Assembly: GCF_001982615.1 (NCBI RefSeq)
Contig: NZ_MLCO01000274.1
Location: 1-33,998 of the forward strand
Length of the DNA: 33,998 nucleotides
Direction of reading: 5' to 3'
Origin: Teichococcus deserti
GTDB lineage: Bacteria; Pseudomonadota; Alphaproteobacteria; Acetobacterales; Acetobacteraceae
The notes beneath the pieces were generated by a model, which did no database searches, was not told where the DNA came from, and saw only the letters and a program-made list of their open reading frames with translations. The position numbers and the translations under genes were made by a program. Positions 7,942-15,937 of the stretch are shown piece by piece (the first letter of the stretch is position 1; each line of letters begins with the position of its first letter).

Positions 7942-8754
7942 TCACAGCAGGCTGCGGTTCTCCGCCAGGCCATAGGCGCCGCGCTCGCCGGTGACGGGGA
8001 CCAGCCGCTCGGTCAGGCCCAGCACCGTCTCGGCGCCGCCGAGATAGAGCACCCCATCCGGCGCCAGCTGCGCCGCCAGGGCGTTCATCACCTTGCCCTT
8101 GGTCGGCGGATCGAAATAGATCAGCACATTGCGGCAGAAGATGACGTCGAAGCGGCCCAGCGCCTTGTGGTCGCCCAGCAGGTTGCGCTCCTCGAAGCGG
8201 GCCATGCCGCGCAGGTCCGGCGAGACGCGCCACTTGCCGCTTTCCTGCCGGAAGTATTTGACCAGCATCTGCACCGGCAAGCCGCGCTGCACCTCGAACT
8301 GGGTGAAGACGCCGTCGCGGGCGCGGTCCACCACCTCCCGCGACAGGTCGCTGCCGAAGATCTCGGCATCCTTGATGCCCAGCTCGCGCAGCACCATCGC
8401 GATGGAATAGGCCTCCTGCCCGGTCGAGCAGGCGGCCGACCAGATGCGCAGCCGGTGCCCGGGCGGTCGCGCGCCCTGCAGCTTCGGCAGCAGCCGCTTC
8501 AGATGCTCGAAAGGCTTGCCGTCGCGGAAGAAGCTGCTTTCGTTGGTGGTCAGCGCCTCGGTGACGGTGCGCGCCAGCGCCTCGGCCCGGGCGTCGCGCA
8601 GGCGGATGGCCAGCGCGTCCATGTTGACGATCCCCTCCTGCTTCAGGATGGGCGCCAGCCGCGTGTCCAGCATGTATTCCTTGTCCGGCGTCAGCACGAT
8701 GCCGGAGCGCGCCTTCACCAGCGCCGCGATCGAGGCGAAGCTATCCGCGTTCAT
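7942..8754 (-). CDS. cheR: Chemotaxis protein-glutamate O-methyltransferase CheR
   Basis: A 270-residue cytoplasmic methyltransferase that adds methyl groups to glutamates of chemoreceptors using S-adenosylmethionine. The N-terminal CheR helical domain (residues 1 to about 75, ending TTNESSFFRDGKPFEHL) is followed by the SAM-binding domain with WSAACSTGQEAYSIAM and FDVIFCRNVLIYFD. Its start overlaps the cheB stop by four bases (ATGA), so adaptation enzymes are made together. It is the last gene of the chpT-che operon and ends at a hairpin shared with ctrA. No cheD or receptor gene is in the cluster. Confidence 0.95.
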   Translation of the reverse strand: MNADSFASIAALVKARSGIVLTPDKEYMLDTRLAPILKQEGIVNMDALAIRLRDARAEALARTVTEALTTNESSFFRDGKPFEHLKRLLPKLQGARPPGHRLRIWSAACSTGQEAYSIAMVLRELGIKDAEIFGSDLSREVVDRARDGVFTQFEVQRGLPVQMLVKYFRQESGKWRVSPDLRGMARFEERNLLGDHKALGRFDVIFCRNVLIYFDPPTKGKVMNALAAQLAPDGVLYLGGAETVLGLTERLVPVTGERGAYGLAENRSLL

Positions 8755-10325
8755 GCCATTCCTCCGGCGGTCAGGCCCGCCGCGCCGAATTGCGTCAAGA
8801 CCTTCTCCGCCAGTTGCTCGGGCGGCAGCAGCATCTGGGCGAGGCCGGCCTTGGCCACCGCCCCGGGCATGCCCCAGACGACGCTCGAAGCTTCGTCCTG
8901 GGCGAAGACCGTGCCCCCCGCCGCCGCCACCGCCTTGCAGCCCAGCATGCCGTCCTGGCCCATGCCGGTCAGGATCACCGCCAGCACGCGCCCCTCGCAG
9001 GCGGCGACCACGCTGCGCAGCATCGGATCCACCGCGGGTCGGCAGAAATTCTCCGGCGGATCGGCGGTCAGCCGCGCCGTCAGCGCGCCGCCCGCATTCT
9101 CCACCAGCAGGTGCCGGTCACCCGGCGCGACATAGATCCGGCCGGGCTGCAGCGGCGCCTTGTCGGTCGCCTCCGCCGCCGGCGGGCCGCCGAGCCGGGA
9201 CAGATGGTCGGCCAGCATGGCCGTGAAGCCGGCCGGCATGTGCTGCACCACCACGATCGGCACTGGCACCGGCGCGGTCAGCCGGCGGACGAAGGCGGCC
9301 AGCGCCTGCGGGCCGCCGGTGGAGGAGCCGATCGTCAGGATGCGCGGCCGCCGCGGCGGCCCGGCCGGGCGGGGCGCCAGGCTGGGTGCTGCCGGCGGCG
9401 GCGCCATCGGCGTCGCGGCCGGCAGCCCCACGCCCGGCAATCCACTGGGCAATCCACTGGGCAGTCCACTGGGCAATCCACCGGGCAATCCCGTTGGCAA
9501 TCCCGCCGGCAGGCCGCGCACCGGCAGCGCCGGCGGCAGGCCGAGCGGCCCGACCTGGGCCGGCATCGTCGTCGTCACAGCCACCGGCGGCGGCACGGCC
9601 GGCGTCGCGGCCGCCGGCGGCGGAGCAGCGGCGGCAGCCGGCGGCCCGGCCGGGCGCGCCAGCGGACGCTGCGGCAGAACCGGCGGCGGCGGCACCGGAC
9701 GGGGCGCAGCGCGCATCCGCGCCCAGCCCTTCACCTTGGCCAGCAGGTCGGCGCGGAAGGCGGCGTCGTTCATGCCGCCGCCGCCGGCCGCGCTGGGCTT
9801 GGGCACATAGTCGACGGCGCCGGCGCGCAGTGCGGCCATGGCGGTGCTGGCGCCGTGCTCGGTCATGGCGCTGGCCACGATCACCGCCAGCCCCGGCTGC
9901 AGCTTCAACAGCAGCGGCAGGGCGGTGATGCCGTCCATCACCGGCATCTCCAGATCCAGCAGCAGCACCTGCGGCCGGGCGACCGAGGGCATGGCCTGGA
10001 TCGCCTCCAGCGCCTGCTGCCCGTCGCCGGCGCGGCCGATCACCTGGATCGCCGGATCGCTTTCCAGCAGCCTGGCATAGGCGGCGCGGACGGTGGCGCT
10101 GTCGTCGCACAGCATGACGCGCACCAGCGGCCCGGTCGGCGCCAGCGCCGCCGCCGCCGCCGGAGACGCCGCCGGAGACGCCACGGGAGACCCCGCCGGA
10201 GAGGTCCCGGCCGCCGCCGGCAGGCTGCCCGCACCCGCGCCCTCCGGCGCCAGCGTCGCCGCCCCCGCCGTGCCGGTGGCCCCGGCCGCGGCGGGGGTCG
10301 CCCGGCCCGGCAGCGGCAGGGTCAC
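8751..10325 (-). CDS. cheB: Chemotaxis response regulator protein-glutamate methylesterase CheB with long Ala/Pro linker
   Basis: A 524-residue CheB, much longer than the usual 350. Residues 1 to about 66 are an Ala/Pro/Gly-rich extension; 67-200 are the receiver with Asp124; about 205-325 are a low-complexity Pro/Ala linker with a GLPS repeat; 326-520 are the methylesterase with the triad Ser335 (GSSTGG), His362 (QHMPAGF) and Asp458 (GMGQDGM). It removes methyl groups from receptors when phosphorylated by CheA. The start overlaps the cheY stop by four bases, which supports keeping the extension. The linker length is odd and probably loosens coupling between receiver and esterase. Confidence 0.94.
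   Translation of the reverse strand: MTLPLPGRATPAAAGATGTAGAATLAPEGAGAGSLPAAAGTSPAGSPVASPAASPAAAAALAPTGPLVRVMLCDDSATVRAAYARLLESDPAIQVIGRAGDGQQALEAIQAMPSVARPQVLLLDLEMPVMDGITALPLLLKLQPGLAVIVASAMTEHGASTAMAALRAGAVDYVPKPSAAGGGGMNDAAFRADLLAKVKGWARMRAAPRPVPPPPVLPQRPLARPAGPPAAAAAPPPAAATPAVPPPVAVTTTMPAQVGPLGLPPALPVRGLPAGLPTGLPGGLPSGLPSGLPSGLPGVGLPAATPMAPPPAAPSLAPRPAGPPRRPRILTIGSSTGGPQALAAFVRRLTAPVPVPIVVVQHMPAGFTAMLADHLSRLGGPPAAEATDKAPLQPGRIYVAPGDRHLLVENAGGALTARLTADPPENFCRPAVDPMLRSVVAACEGRVLAVILTGMGQDGMLGCKAVAAAGGTVFAQDEASSVVWGMPGAVAKAGLAQMLLPPEQLAEKVLTQFGAAGLTAGGMA
9436..9507. repeat. 12-bp tandem repeat (6 copies) inside cheB
   Basis: The unit GGCAATCCACTG runs from 9436 in six head-to-tail copies: the first two are identical, the third has one change, and the last three diverge in their final bases. 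Read on the coding strand each unit encodes Gly-Leu-Pro-Ser or a close variant in the CheB linker. Unit length is a multiple of three, so copy-number changes would keep the frame. Confidence 0.9.
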
Positions 10326-10714
10326 GGCTCGGCTTCTTCGGCGACCAGGCCCAGCTGCACCAGCTTGCCGGTCAGGATCGCGTCGTCGAAAGGCTTCATG
10401 ATGTATTCCTGCGCGCCGGCGCCGAGGGCGGTGACGATGCGGTCGAACTCGCTCTCCGTCGTGCAGAGCATGATCACCGGCTCGTCCGGGCCGAATTCGG
10501 CGCGCGCCGCCTTGAGGAATTCCAGCCCGTCCATCACCGGCATGTTCCAGTCCAGCAGCACCAGCTTCGGCAGGCTGGCGCGGCAGGATTCCAGCGCCTG
10601 CTGCCCGTCCTCGGCCTCGCTGACCTGGAAGGCATGGCGCTCCAGGATGCGGCGCGCCGCCTTGCGCACCACGCGGCTGTCATCGACCACCAGGCAGGTC
10701 TGCGGGGCCTCCAT
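10322..10714 (-). CDS. cheY: Single-domain response regulator, CheY
   Basis: A 130-residue stand-alone receiver: acidic pair at 11-12 (VVDDS), phospho-Asp55 (LLDWNMPVMDG), switch Thr in MLCTTE and Lys in YIMKPFDD. It would carry the CheA signal to the flagellar motor, or act as a phosphate sink. Several in-frame starts exist; AAGGAGG lies seven bases before ATG 10714, while the ATG at 10720 sits directly against it, so 10714 is chosen. It begins 13 bases after the cheW stop and its stop overlaps the cheB start (ATGA). DivK- or CpdR-like function cannot be excluded from sequence alone, but the che context favours CheY. Confidence 0.9.
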   Translation of the reverse strand: MEAPQTCLVVDDSRVVRKAARRILERHAFQVSEAEDGQQALESCRASLPKLVLLDWNMPVMDGLEFLKAARAEFGPDEPVIMLCTTESEFDRIVTALGAGAQEYIMKPFDDAILTGKLVQLGLVAEEAEP

Positions 10715-10727
10715 CACCATCCCTCCT

Positions 10728-11261
10728 TCACCCGATCGCCAGGATGCGATCGACATCGAGCACGATCAGCAGCCGGTCGTCCTGGCGGTGCACCCCGCGC
10801 GACACCTCGCGCCAGACCGGGTCCAGGGTCGGCGGATTGCCGGCGAAGCCGTCGCCAGGCAGCGGCACCACCTCCCCCACCGCGTCGGAGAGCAGGCTGT
10901 AGAGCTCGCCCGCCTGCTCGACGACGACGCTCATCGGCGGGCCGGCCTTGGGGTTGCGCTCCGGCAGGCCGAGGCGCCGGCGCAGGTCGATGGCGGTGAC
11001 GATGCGGCCGCGCAGATTGAGGCTGCCCGCCACCTCGCGCGGCGCCAGCGGCACCCGGGTGATCGATTGCGAGGCCAGGATGTCGCGCACCGCCAGCACC
11101 GGTACGCCGCACAGCTGCCCCGCCACCGTCAGCGTCAGGAACATTTCTGCAGCACTGTCGCCCAGGCCCACGGCCCGCGCCGCCACCGCGGCCGCCGCAT
11201 TGCCCGCCTGGCCGCCGGATCCCGGCCGCGCCGCGCCGCCGGGCTGCATCTCGCTCTGCAC
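10728..11261 (-). CDS. cheW: Chemotaxis coupling protein CheW
   Basis: A 177-residue scaffold that links chemoreceptors to CheA. Residues about 38-175 form one CheW domain, with the family pattern FLTLTVAGQLCGVPVLAVRDIL, a loop SLNLRGRIVTAIDLRRRLGL, and the terminal strand LLIVLDVDRILAI. The first 37 residues are a Gly/Ala-rich tail. The start is GTG at 11261 with GGAG six bases upstream; an ATG at 11249 is an alternative four codons in. It lies 48 bases after cheA and 13 before cheY in the same operon. Confidence 0.92.
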   Translation of the reverse strand: MQSEMQPGGAARPGSGGQAGNAAAAVAARAVGLGDSAAEMFLTLTVAGQLCGVPVLAVRDILASQSITRVPLAPREVAGSLNLRGRIVTAIDLRRRLGLPERNPKAGPPMSVVVEQAGELYSLLSDAVGEVVPLPGDGFAGNPPTLDPVWREVSRGVHRQDDRLLIVLDVDRILAIG

Positions 11262-11309
11262 TGGCTTCTCCTTTCTTGCTGCTACGGCCCTGGTTCCGAC
11301 GGCATCGCG

Positions 11310-13991
11310 TCAGGCCATGGCCGGCGCTGGCAGATGCTGCTGCAGCGCCGCCAGCAGGGCATCGCGGTCGGATTTTCCGACATAGTCAGTGAAGCCGGCG
11401 GCGATGGCCTGGCGCACCTGCTCGGGCTCGACCCGGCCGGACAGCGCGATCATTGGCAGCGCCTGCCAGGGACCTTCGGCGCGCACCGCCCGCGCCAGGC
11501 CGATCCCGTCCAGATCGGGCATCTCGATGTCGGAGACGATGATATCGAACATCGCCCCCTGCTCGCGCAGCTGCAGCGCCTGGTTGCCGGTGTCGACCGC
11601 GACCACGTCGTAGCCGCAGGCGGTCAGGCCCGGTACCAGCAGGTGGCGGAAGAAGGCGCTGTCCTCGACCAGCAGCAGGCGGCGCACCAGCTGCGCCAGC
11701 GAGGGCGGGCGGAACCAGTCGTCGCCCGCCTGACGCAGCCACCAGGCGCAATCCATCACATCGGTCACCTTGCCGCCGATCACCGCGCTGCCCAGAAAGC
11801 CCGGCATCTCGCTGGGCCCCTCGATCAGCAGATGCGCCTCGACCACGTCGAGGATGCTGTCGACCATCAGCCCCATGGCGCGGTCGCGGTCGTTGAAGAC
11901 CAGCACCGCCTGGCGCCGCCCGGGCTCCGGCGGCATCCAGCTGCCCGACATCGGCACCAGCGGCATCAGCTTGCCGCGATACTGCACCAGGGTCTTGCCG
12001 CCGGAATGCTCGATGCTCTCGACCGGAAGATCCTCGAGCCGTGCGACGAGCCCCAGCGGCACCGCCTTCGGCGTGTCGTCGCCGGCGCGGAACAGCAGCA
12101 GCGCCGTGCGCTCGGTGGAGCGCTGGCCGCGCAGCCCTTCCGGCCCGCGCGCCGCATCCTCGCTCGGCCCGTCGGCGCCGACGCCCGTCGCGCGCGCGAT
12201 GCCATTGGGATCGAGGATCATGATGACGCTGCCATCGCCCAGGATGGTGTTGCCGCTGAACATGGTCACATGCCGCAGGATCGGCGCCACCGGCTTGACC
12301 ACGATCTCCTCGGTGTCGAAGACCTTGTCGACGATGATGCCGAAGACATTGGCGCCGACCTGGGTGACCACGACGAAGCCTTCATCGGCCTTGCCCCCCT
12401 CCTGGCCAGCCGCCATCTCCAGCTGCAGCAGGTTGGACAGCGAGACCAGCGGCAGCAGCCGGTCGCGCAGCCGCATCACCGGCGTCGCATGGATCCGCTC
12501 GATCTGCGCGCCTTCGCTGCTGCCGCCGGCGCGCACCAGCTCGACCACGCCGATCTGCGGGATGGCGAAGCGCTCGCCGCCGGCTTCCACGATCAGCGCC
12601 GAGACGATGGCCAGGGTCAGCGGGATCTTGATGTAGAAGGTCGTGCCCTTCCCCTCGACCGAGCGCAGGTCGATGGTGCCGCCGATCTTCTCGACATTGG
12701 TCTTCACCACATCCATGCCGACGCCGCGACCGGAGACCGAGGTCACCGCCGCCGCCGTCGAGAAGCCGGCGCGGAAGATGAAGTGCTGCACCTCGCGCTC
12801 GCTCATGCCCGCGAGCTCGGCCTCGGTGGTCAGCCCCTGGCTCAGCACCTTGGCCTTGATCTTCTCGACCGAGAGGCCGCGGCCGTCATCGCCGATCTCG
12901 ATGATGATATGGCCGCCCTCGTGATAGGCGTTCAGCAGGATGCGGCCGATCTCGGGCTTGCCGGCGGCGCGGCGCTGCTCGGGATTCTCGAGGCCGTGGT
13001 CGCCGCTGTTGCGCACCATATGCGTCAGCGGGTCCTTGATCAGCTCCAGCACCTGGCGGTCGAGCTCGGTCTCGGCGCCCTTCATCACCAGCTCGATCTT
13101 CTTGCCCAGCTCGTTGGCCAGGTCGCGGACGATGCGCGGCAGCTTCTGCCAGGCATTGCCGATCGGCTGCATGCGGGTCTTCATCACCCCCTCCTGCAGC
13201 TCGGAGGTGATATGCGACAGCCGCTGCAACGGCACGGTCAGCGCCGCGTCGCTGCGGGCGCGCACCAGCTGCAGCAGCTGGTTGCGGGTCAGCACCAGCT
13301 CGCTGACCAGGGTCATCAGGTCTTCCAGCACGTCGACGGCGACGCGGATGGTCTGCGGCGGCGCTGCGGCCGCGCCAGCGGCGGGGGCCGCCGCGCCACC
13401 GGCCGCAGGGGCCGCGCCGGCGGCGACGGCCGGGGCAGGCTCGGGCTCCTCCTTGGCCGCCGGCGCAGCAGCCGCGGCCGGCGGCGGTGCCACGGCCACC
13501 GGCTCGCTCGGCATGGCGTCGAAAGCGGCTTCGGCCGCGGCGGCGGAGGCCTCGGGCGAGGTGTCGGCGGCGGCGGCGGCGGCCGGCGTCGGTGCCGCGG
13601 CGGCCGCCGCCGATTCGCCCCGCCAGGCGGCGTCCAGCCGGGCGATCAGCGCGGTGTCGTCGCCGCCCGGCTCGCTGCCCGTCGCCTCCAGCCCGGAGAC
13701 GATGCTCTTCAGGCAGTCCAGCGCCGAGAGGATCAGCGTGATCCCCTCCGGCGTCACCAGCAGCGAACCCTCGCGGTAGCGGCCCAGCACGTTCTCGGCC
13801 GCATGCGCCACCTTCTCCAGCCGCGACAGGCCGAGGAAGCCGCAGGTGCCCTTGATGGTGTGGACGTTGCGGAAGATCTCCGACAGCGTCGGCCGGTCGT
13901 CCGGCGCCTTCTCCAGCTTCAGCAGCGCCACGTCGAGCGCCGCCAGCCCCTCATTGGTCTCGGTCAGGAAGTCGGCGAGAAGGTCGTCCAC
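11310..13991 (-). CDS. cheA: Hybrid chemotaxis histidine kinase CheA with two CheW-like domains and a C-terminal receiver
   Basis: An 893-residue kinase. In order: Hpt domain with His44 (NVHTIKGTCGF), Ala/Pro linker about 125-212, dimerisation domain, HATPase with N-box (MVRNSGDHGLE, Asn328) and G boxes (GDDGRGLS, SGRGVGMDVV), a CheW domain about 465-600, a second CheW-like segment about 625-755, and a receiver about 770-890 with Asp821 (VSDIEMPDLDG). GTG 13991 is preferred: it gives the family start MDDLLADFLTET and has GGGGA five bases upstream; a TTG at 14006 is the alternative. It phosphorylates CheY and CheB. The fused receiver may act as a phosphate sink or regulate the kinase. Confidence 0.95.
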   Translation of the reverse strand: MDDLLADFLTETNEGLAALDVALLKLEKAPDDRPTLSEIFRNVHTIKGTCGFLGLSRLEKVAHAAENVLGRYREGSLLVTPEGITLILSALDCLKSIVSGLEATGSEPGGDDTALIARLDAAWRGESAAAAAAPTPAAAAAADTSPEASAAAAEAAFDAMPSEPVAVAPPPAAAAAPAAKEEPEPAPAVAAGAAPAAGGAAAPAAGAAAAPPQTIRVAVDVLEDLMTLVSELVLTRNQLLQLVRARSDAALTVPLQRLSHITSELQEGVMKTRMQPIGNAWQKLPRIVRDLANELGKKIELVMKGAETELDRQVLELIKDPLTHMVRNSGDHGLENPEQRRAAGKPEIGRILLNAYHEGGHIIIEIGDDGRGLSVEKIKAKVLSQGLTTEAELAGMSEREVQHFIFRAGFSTAAAVTSVSGRGVGMDVVKTNVEKIGGTIDLRSVEGKGTTFYIKIPLTLAIVSALIVEAGGERFAIPQIGVVELVRAGGSSEGAQIERIHATPVMRLRDRLLPLVSLSNLLQLEMAAGQEGGKADEGFVVVTQVGANVFGIIVDKVFDTEEIVVKPVAPILRHVTMFSGNTILGDGSVIMILDPNGIARATGVGADGPSEDAARGPEGLRGQRSTERTALLLFRAGDDTPKAVPLGLVARLEDLPVESIEHSGGKTLVQYRGKLMPLVPMSGSWMPPEPGRRQAVLVFNDRDRAMGLMVDSILDVVEAHLLIEGPSEMPGFLGSAVIGGKVTDVMDCAWWLRQAGDDWFRPPSLAQLVRRLLLVEDSAFFRHLLVPGLTACGYDVVAVDTGNQALQLREQGAMFDIIVSDIEMPDLDGIGLARAVRAEGPWQALPMIALSGRVEPEQVRQAIAAGFTDYVGKSDRDALLAALQQHLPAPAMA

Positions 13992-14104
13992 GGCGTTCCC
14001 CGGCAATCGGCTTGAAGGCGGCAGCGTTGGATGGCGTCATCCGCAGCCTGGGGGCGCCGTGCCGAAGAAAGCGTAAAGCCCGCGGGGCAGTTGGTGGCTC
14101 CGTC

Positions 14105-14761
14105 TCAGCTCCGGCCGGATTCGTTGCTTCCCGAGTCGGCGGGTGCCGACTCGACCGGCACCAGCAGCAGCGCCGCCGCCGCCTCCGTCCCCGCCGTCCC
14201 CGGCTCCAGCCGCGCCGCCCAGCCGGCCAGCCCCGCCAGCCGCAGCAGCATCCGCCCCAGCACCTCGCGCGGACCGCCGGGGCCGTCGCCCTCCAGCACC
14301 GGCGCCAGGCTGGCAGGCCAGGCCGCCAGCCGCCCGACCGGGCGCAGCCGCAGCCCGGCCTCCCAGCCGCCATCCGGCGCGGTCGCCCGCACCGTGCCGC
14401 CGCGCGGCAGCGCCTCCCCCGCCAGCATGGCGGCAACCAGCAGCAGCTGCGCCACCGGCGCCGGCAGCGCCGCCCCGGCCGGCAGGGCCGACAGGTCCAG
14501 CGTGGCGCGGCCGCCGGCCAGCATCCCCTCCAGCAGGCTGCCCACCTCCGACAGGGCCAGCGGCCCGGTCCCCGCCCCGCAGGCGGCGCGCCAGAATTTC
14601 AGCCGCCGGCGCAGCTCGGCGGCGGCGTCGCGCGCCAGCTCCCCCGCCTCGGGCTCGTCCGCCAGCAGGTCGATGGCGCCGGCCACCGTGCCCAGGGGCC
14701 CCACCAGGTCGTGGCACAGGCGCGCGCAGAGGTCCTGCGCCAGCATCGCTTCCGCATCCAT
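14105..14761 (-). CDS. chpT: Histidine phosphotransferase ChpT
   Basis: A 218-residue protein that matches the ChpT family: an N-terminal helix with LCARLCHDLVGPLGTVAGAI (His17 the likely phospho-acceptor), a second long helix LRRRLKFWRAACG, and a degenerate ATPase-like C-terminal domain with no intact nucleotide-binding boxes. In Caulobacter, ChpT passes phosphate from CckA to CtrA and CpdR. Here it is the first gene of the che operon, 113 bases before cheA, and ctrA is at the other end of the cluster. ATG 14761 is chosen; a TTG two codons earlier is possible. A GTTAAC and a small palindrome sit upstream (14817-14837). Confidence 0.87.
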   Translation of the reverse strand: MDAEAMLAQDLCARLCHDLVGPLGTVAGAIDLLADEPEAGELARDAAAELRRRLKFWRAACGAGTGPLALSEVGSLLEGMLAGGRATLDLSALPAGAALPAPVAQLLLVAAMLAGEALPRGGTVRATAPDGGWEAGLRLRPVGRLAAWPASLAPVLEGDGPGGPREVLGRMLLRLAGLAGWAARLEPGTAGTEAAAALLLVPVESAPADSGSNESGRS

Positions 14762-14816
14762 GGCCAAGATCGCTCCGCTTCCTGCCGCGCCCTAGCCCGT
14801 CCGGGCTTCACGGGGG

Positions 14817-14837
14817 GTTAACATCACGCTTCCGTGA
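14817..14837. promoter_or_regulatory. Possible regulatory site upstream of the chpT-che operon
   Basis: GTTAAC (14817-14822), a sequence like a CtrA half-site, is followed by TCACG-CTTC-CGTGA (14824-14837), a 14-base inverted repeat. Both lie in the 158-base gap between chpT and the divergent DUF3553 gene. No full TTAA-N7-TTAA box is present, so the CtrA reading is tentative. Confidence 0.3.
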
Positions 14838-14919
14838 CTGTACGGCAGCATGGCGCGGGCTGGCCGCGGCTGCCAGCCTCGGTCACCTTCCTCCGCCAAC
14901 CGATGCAAGACTCTGAAGA

Positions 14920-15090
14920 ATGACCCTGCTCGAGCCCGGCATGCTGGTGCGCCACCCGACCCGGCCGGAATGGGGCCTGGGCCAGGTCCAGTCGGTGGTG
15001 GGCAGCCGCGTCACCGTGAATTTCGAGCATGCCGGCAAGCTGCTGATCAACGTGGCCCAGATCGCCCTCGACGTGGTCGACGAGGCATGA
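14920..15090 (+). CDS. DUF3553 domain protein
   Basis: A 56-residue protein; the sequence LEPGMLVRHPTRPEWGLGQV followed by VTVNFEHAGKLLIN is the DUF3553 pattern seen alone or fused to helicases in alphaproteobacteria. It probably folds as a small SH3-like/CarD-type beta barrel and may contact nucleic acid or a partner protein, but the role is not known. Its stop overlaps the start of the TauE-like gene by four bases (ATGA), which confirms that it is translated. A weak GAAG box precedes the ATG. Confidence 0.85.
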   Translation: MTLLEPGMLVRHPTRPEWGLGQVQSVVGSRVTVNFEHAGKLLINVAQIALDVVDEA

Positions 15091-15842
15091 CGGCAGCCCT
15101 GGCCGCGGCCTGGGCCCAGCTCGGCTGGGGCTCGCTGGCGGTGGCCGGCTTCGCCACCCTGATCGCCGGCCTGATGCGCGGCTATTCCGGCTTCGGCACC
15201 GCCATCCTGCTGGCGCCGGTCTATTCGACGCTGTGGGGTCCGCGCGCCGGCGTCCCCGTCATGCTGCTGATGGAGCTCTTCGTCTCTGCCTATCTGCTGC
15301 CGCGCGCCTTTGCCCAGGCCAACCGGCGGGTGATCTTCTCCATGGGGGGCGCCGCCATCCTGGCCACGCCGCTCGGCGCCTATATCCTGTTCGTCGCCGA
15401 TGGCGCGGTGCTGCGCCAGGCGATCGGCGGCTTCGTGCTGGTCTTCGGCCTGCTGCTGATGTCGCCCTGGCGCTACCACGGCAGCCGGCCGCTCGGGCTG
15501 AACCTGGCGATCGGCACCGTCTCAGGCCTGCTGAAGGGCGCCACCGGCATGTCCGGCCCGCCGGTCATCCTCTACCTGCTTTCGGGGCCGGAAGCCGCCG
15601 CCCAGCACCGGGCGAACCTGATCCTGTATTTCGGCCTGATCGGCATCGTCGCGGTGATCCCGCCGCTCTGGGGCGGGCTGATCGGCTGGCCGGTGCTGCT
15701 GCTGACCGCGCTGATGCTGCCCGTCCTGCTGGCCGCCGTCCCGGTCGGCGCCCGGCTGTTCCACGTGCTGCCGATCGCCTGGTATCGCCGCCTGGCCCTG
15801 GTCGCCCTGGTGGCGGCCGGGCTCTTCGCGCTGCTCGGCTGA
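15087..15842 (+). CDS. TauE/SafE-family sulfite exporter-like permease
   Basis: A 251-residue inner-membrane protein with about eight helices. Two family motifs are present, one per repeat: RGYSGFGTAILLAPVY near residue 31 and KGATGMSGPPVILYLLS near 150. Members move small anions such as sulfite, sulfoacetate or organosulfonates, but many are uncharacterised. The frame is open far upstream; ATG 15087 is chosen because it overlaps the DUF3553 stop and starts directly before the first helix. Substrate is unknown. It is tempting to relate it to the possible sulfonate-type dehydrogenases at 4687-6822, but they are 9 kb away. Confidence 0.88.
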   Translation: MTAALAAAWAQLGWGSLAVAGFATLIAGLMRGYSGFGTAILLAPVYSTLWGPRAGVPVMLLMELFVSAYLLPRAFAQANRRVIFSMGGAAILATPLGAYILFVADGAVLRQAIGGFVLVFGLLLMSPWRYHGSRPLGLNLAIGTVSGLLKGATGMSGPPVILYLLSGPEAAAQHRANLILYFGLIGIVAVIPPLWGGLIGWPVLLLTALMLPVLLAAVPVGARLFHVLPIAWYRRLALVALVAAGLFALLG

Positions 15843-15937
15843 GCCGCCCCTGAGCCCTCCCGCGCGCGGCGCCCCTTGCATGCCGCCCCCTGCACCGCCC
15901 AAATGACAGACCGTCGTATCCCGTCAGGAACTGCCCC

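Noticed and set aside
9436-9507. Short tandem repeats as a CRISPR array
   Set aside because: Units are 12 bp, contiguous with no spacers, and encode an in-frame protein linker.
8790-14015. A 1741-codon open frame on the plus strand across the che operon
   Set aside because: It is antisense to six clear chemotaxis genes; the high GC third position leaves long open frames on the other strand. Its translation is low-complexity and has no domain.
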